From positions 3,348,001 through 3,412,000 of the forward strand of contig NZ_JAPEOQ010000002.1 of assembly GCF_026341035.1 (NCBI RefSeq): a stretch of DNA of 64,000 bases, in the 5' to 3' direction. Both the position numbers and the translations under genes were made by a program. This DNA comes from Streptomyces sp. NBC_01016 (GTDB lineage Bacteria; Actinomycetota; Actinomycetes; Streptomycetales; Streptomycetaceae). Below, piece after piece: positions 61,862 through 64,000 of the stretch (position 1 is the stretch's first letter; each line of letters opens with the position of its first letter). Under the pieces are notes generated by a model. It searched no databases. It was not told the DNA's origin and saw nothing but the letters and a program-made list of their open reading frames with translations.

Positions 61862-64000
61862 TCAGTCCCCGTGGCCGAGCGCGACGTCGAGGTCGCTCGG
61901 GTTGCCGCTGCCCGCCACCGTGACCGGCTTCGACACCGGCGGGTAGCCGCTGGCGATCACCGTGTACGTGGCGCCGGACAGGCCGGCGAAGGCGTACGCG
62001 CCGTCGTCGCCCGTGGTGTGCACCGCGACGACGTTGCCCGCCTGGTCGAGGAGCGTGACGCGGGCGTCGTTCACCGGGGAGCCGCCGGTGCCACGGACCG
62101 TGCCGGTCAGGGTCGCGGCGGAGCGCAGTACGGCGTCCTGCCGGGTGGCGGTGCCGCCCGCGACCTGGGCCTGACCCGCGAAGGGCTGGAAGCCCTCCGC
62201 GCTGGCCGTGAACGTGTAGGCGCCGGGCGGCAGCTGCGGCAGCGAGTAGCCGCCGTCCGTGTCGGTGAGCGCCGAGCCGACGGTCTCACCGCGCTCGTCG
62301 GTGGTGATGACGAGCGCGCCGATGACGGGAGCCGAGTCGGACTCGGACCGTACGGTGCCGTAGAGGCCGCCGTCGCCGCTGAGGACGAGGTCGAAGCTGA
62401 CCGGTCCGTCCGCGCGGAGCGCGAGCGTGGCGACCCGCGGGTCACGGCCGGGCGCCGAGCCGACGAGGACGTAACCGTCGCCGTCGCCGGACGGGGCCGA
62501 CACCGCGTAGCTGCCGTCGGAGGCGGCGGCGCCGCGGCCGATCTGGGCTCCGGTGCGGTCGATCAGGGTGACCACGGCGCCCGTCAGGGGAGCACCCTGA
62601 GCGTCGAGGATCCGGCCGTGCACGCCCGGCCCCTCCACCGCGAAGGCGGTGGCGACGGGAGTGACGGGAGCGGCGGAGGCCACGGACTCGGCGACCTCGG
62701 CCGCCTCGGACGTCGACTCGACCTTCTGCTGCGCGTGGGCCAGCGGACGGCCCGCACGGTACAGCAGCACCGAGACGATGAGACCGGCCACGAAGAACCC
62801 GGCGGCCCACCAGTACGCGGTCGCGTAGCTGTGCACGGCGGCCTCGGCCTGGTCGAGCTTCGAGGCACCGTGGTCGGCGATGTAGTTCGAGGCGGCCGTC
62901 GCGGCCATGGTGCTGAACAGCGCCGTACCGATCGAACCGCCGACCTGCTGCATGGTGTTGACGGTTGCGGCGGCGACGCCCTGGTCCTTCGGGTCGACCC
63001 CGAGGGTGGCGAGGCTCATCGCGGGCGGCATCACGAGACCGATACCGACACCGATCATGATCAGCGGCGGCAGCACGTGCGAGGCGTAGCTGCTGGTCAC
63101 GTCGAGCGCGGTGAGCCAGACCAGGCCGCCCGCGGTGAGACCCATGCCGACCGGGACGACCGGCTTGGGGCCGAGCTTCGGAACCAGCGCCATGGTGGCG
63201 ACCTGCGCCGTCACCATCAGCGAAAGGATCATCGGCAGGAACGCGACGCCGGTCTCCATCGGGCTCTTGCCGAGGATGATCTGCAGGTAGTAGGTCAGGA
63301 ACAGGAAGATCCCGAACATGCCCGCACCGGTGATGAACACGCTCACGTAGGACGCGGCACGGTTGCGGTCGGCCAGGACGCGCATCGGCAGCAGCGGGTG
63401 CTTGGCCCGGGTCTGCCACACGATGAAGAGCGCGAGCAGCACGACGCCCGCGGCCAGGAAGACCCAGCACATCCAGTTGCCCCAGCTGTGCGTCTCGGCG
63501 TTGGAGAAGCCGAAGACGATGCTGAAGAGACCCGCCGCGACGAGCAGCGTGCCCAGCAGGTCGAGCTTGGGGCGCGGGCCGGGAGCGGGCTTGCGGACGA
63601 AGATGACCGCGCCGACGACCGCGACCGCGGCGATGACCAGGTTGACGTAGAGCGTCCAGCGCCAGTCGAGGTGCTCGGTGAGGAAGCCGCCGAGCAGCAT
63701 GCCGATGGCACCACCGGAACCGGCGATCGCACCGAAGATGCCGAACGCGCGGGCGCGCTCCTTCGGCTCGGTGAACGTCGTCGTGAGCAGTGCCATCGCG
63801 GTCGGCGCGAGGATCGCGCCGAACACACCCTGCAGGGCGCGGCCCGCGACGAGCATCGAGAAGCCGGTGGCGGCACCGGCGAGGGCGGACGAGCCCGCGA
63901 ACCCTATGAGGCCGATGATCAGCGTGTTCTTGCGTCCGAAGAGGTCGGACAGCTTGCCGCCGAGCAGCAGGAGGCTGCCGAAGGCGAGCGAGTAGGCGGT
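61862..64000 (-). CDS. DHA2-type MFS drug exporter with C-terminal carboxypeptidase-regulatory-like domains, 5' truncated
   Basis: 713 codons are visible and the frame stays open to base 64000, so the start is outside the window. Residues encoded by 64000 to about 62750 form the MFS domain (LVAGRALQGVFGAILAPTAM; motif C-like GSGGAIGMLLGGFLTEHLDW; KLSDLFGRKNTL), an EmrB/QacA-like 14-helix proton antiporter. A tail of about 250 residues follows with three beta-sandwich units of the carboxypeptidase regulatory type (VHGRILDAQGAPLTGAVVTL; YGTVRSESDSAPVIGALVIT; LTGTVRGTGGSPVNDARVTL). The tail position after the last helix is odd for an exporter. Confidence 0.9.
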   Translation of the reverse strand, partial: TAYSLAFGSLLLLGGKLSDLFGRKNTLIIGLIGFAGSSALAGAATGFSMLVAGRALQGVFGAILAPTAMALLTTTFTEPKERARAFGIFGAIAGSGGAIGMLLGGFLTEHLDWRWTLYVNLVIAAVAVVGAVIFVRKPAPGPRPKLDLLGTLLVAAGLFSIVFGFSNAETHSWGNWMCWVFLAAGVVLLALFIVWQTRAKHPLLPMRVLADRNRAASYVSVFITGAGMFGIFLFLTYYLQIILGKSPMETGVAFLPMILSLMVTAQVATMALVPKLGPKPVVPVGMGLTAGGLVWLTALDVTSSYASHVLPPLIMIGVGIGLVMPPAMSLATLGVDPKDQGVAAATVNTMQQVGGSIGTALFSTMAATAASNYIADHGASKLDQAEAAVHSYATAYWWAAGFFVAGLIVSVLLYRAGRPLAHAQQKVESTSEAAEVAESVASAAPVTPVATAFAVEGPGVHGRILDAQGAPLTGAVVTLIDRTGAQIGRGAAASDGSYAVSAPSGDGDGYVLVGSAPGRDPRVATLALRADGPVSFDLVLSGDGGLYGTVRSESDSAPVIGALVITTDERGETVGSALTDTDGGYSLPQLPPGAYTFTASAEGFQPFAGQAQVAGGTATRQDAVLRSAATLTGTVRGTGGSPVNDARVTLLDQAGNVVAVHTTGDDGAYAFAGLSGATYTVIASGYPPVSKPVTVAGSGNPSDLDVALGHGD

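Noticed and set aside
61744..61923. Plus-strand frame starting MTGTYRIAP after the SET gene
   Set aside because: It runs through the bidirectional terminator and the end of the MFS gene and becomes Arg/Gly-rich.

Overview
The window looks like a chromosomal piece of a Streptomyces or close relative. GC is very high, with strong third-position G/C bias that opens long antisense reading frames. GTG and TTG starts are common, genes often overlap by 4 bp (ATGA or GTGA), and there are families typical of Streptomyces (SAV_915-like, DUF5999-like, SAM methyltransferase of the PF04672 type, F420-type Ddn proteins). No rRNA, tRNA, CRISPR array, transposase or phage gene was seen. Both window edges cut genes.

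Layout. 1-1242: 3' truncated acyltransferase/ThiF-type protein. 1612-9697 (minus): a probable unit of PfkB kinase, sugar ABC transporter, PucR regulator and a Baeyer-Villiger monooxygenase fused to an esterase. 9938-12491: ene-reductase divergent from pobA. 12539-17195 (minus): GntR regulator, sarcosine-oxidase-like enzyme, Na+/solute symporter and a second FAD amine oxidase, divergent from a YCII protein and a sulfatase. 19494-24146: GNAT, AraC, a PhyH dioxygenase with a small partner, then a TatA/Spo0M pair divergent from a TerB protein across twin operators. 24171-28564: M56 peptidase/BlaI pair, two CNNM/CorC-like membrane proteins, GlsB-like stress protein. 28733-37513: methyltransferase, PaaX-type regulator, and an aerobic benzoyl-CoA epoxidation (box) operon with benzoate-CoA ligase, BoxB and BoxC, flanked by a semialdehyde dehydrogenase. 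37567-40507: VOC protein, a 42-residue membrane protein, a flippase-like membrane protein, a CrcB fluoride channel pair, DUF5999. 40680-40894: frameshifted gene remnant. 40916-49403: IclR-governed catabolic cluster of a MatC-type carrier, class V aminotransferase, FAD/Fe-S 2-hydroxyacid dehydrogenase and a CoA-transferase/crotonase fusion. 49489-55403: USP, SAV_915, diaminopimelate-decarboxylase-like protein, Ddn-like protein, LbH acetyltransferase, alkylsulfatase. 55451-61747: NmrA-type protein, an ACC deaminase operon (M20 peptidase, MFS transporter, AcdS) divergent from a LysR regulator, and a SET protein. 61862-64000: a 5' truncated MFS exporter with a beta-sandwich tail.

The theme is scavenging of plant- or soil-derived compounds: benzoate and 4-hydroxybenzoate, N-methyl amines, sulfate esters, ACC, ketones and 2-hydroxy/2-amino acids. 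Each module carries its own regulator. The most unusual items are two enzyme fusions (BVMO-esterase; CoA-transferase-crotonase lacking both usual catalytic Glu), a sarcosine oxidase lacking the flavin-linking Cys, twin operators between the Spo0M/TatA and TerB genes, a box operon without boxA, and the M20-MFS-AcdS operon.
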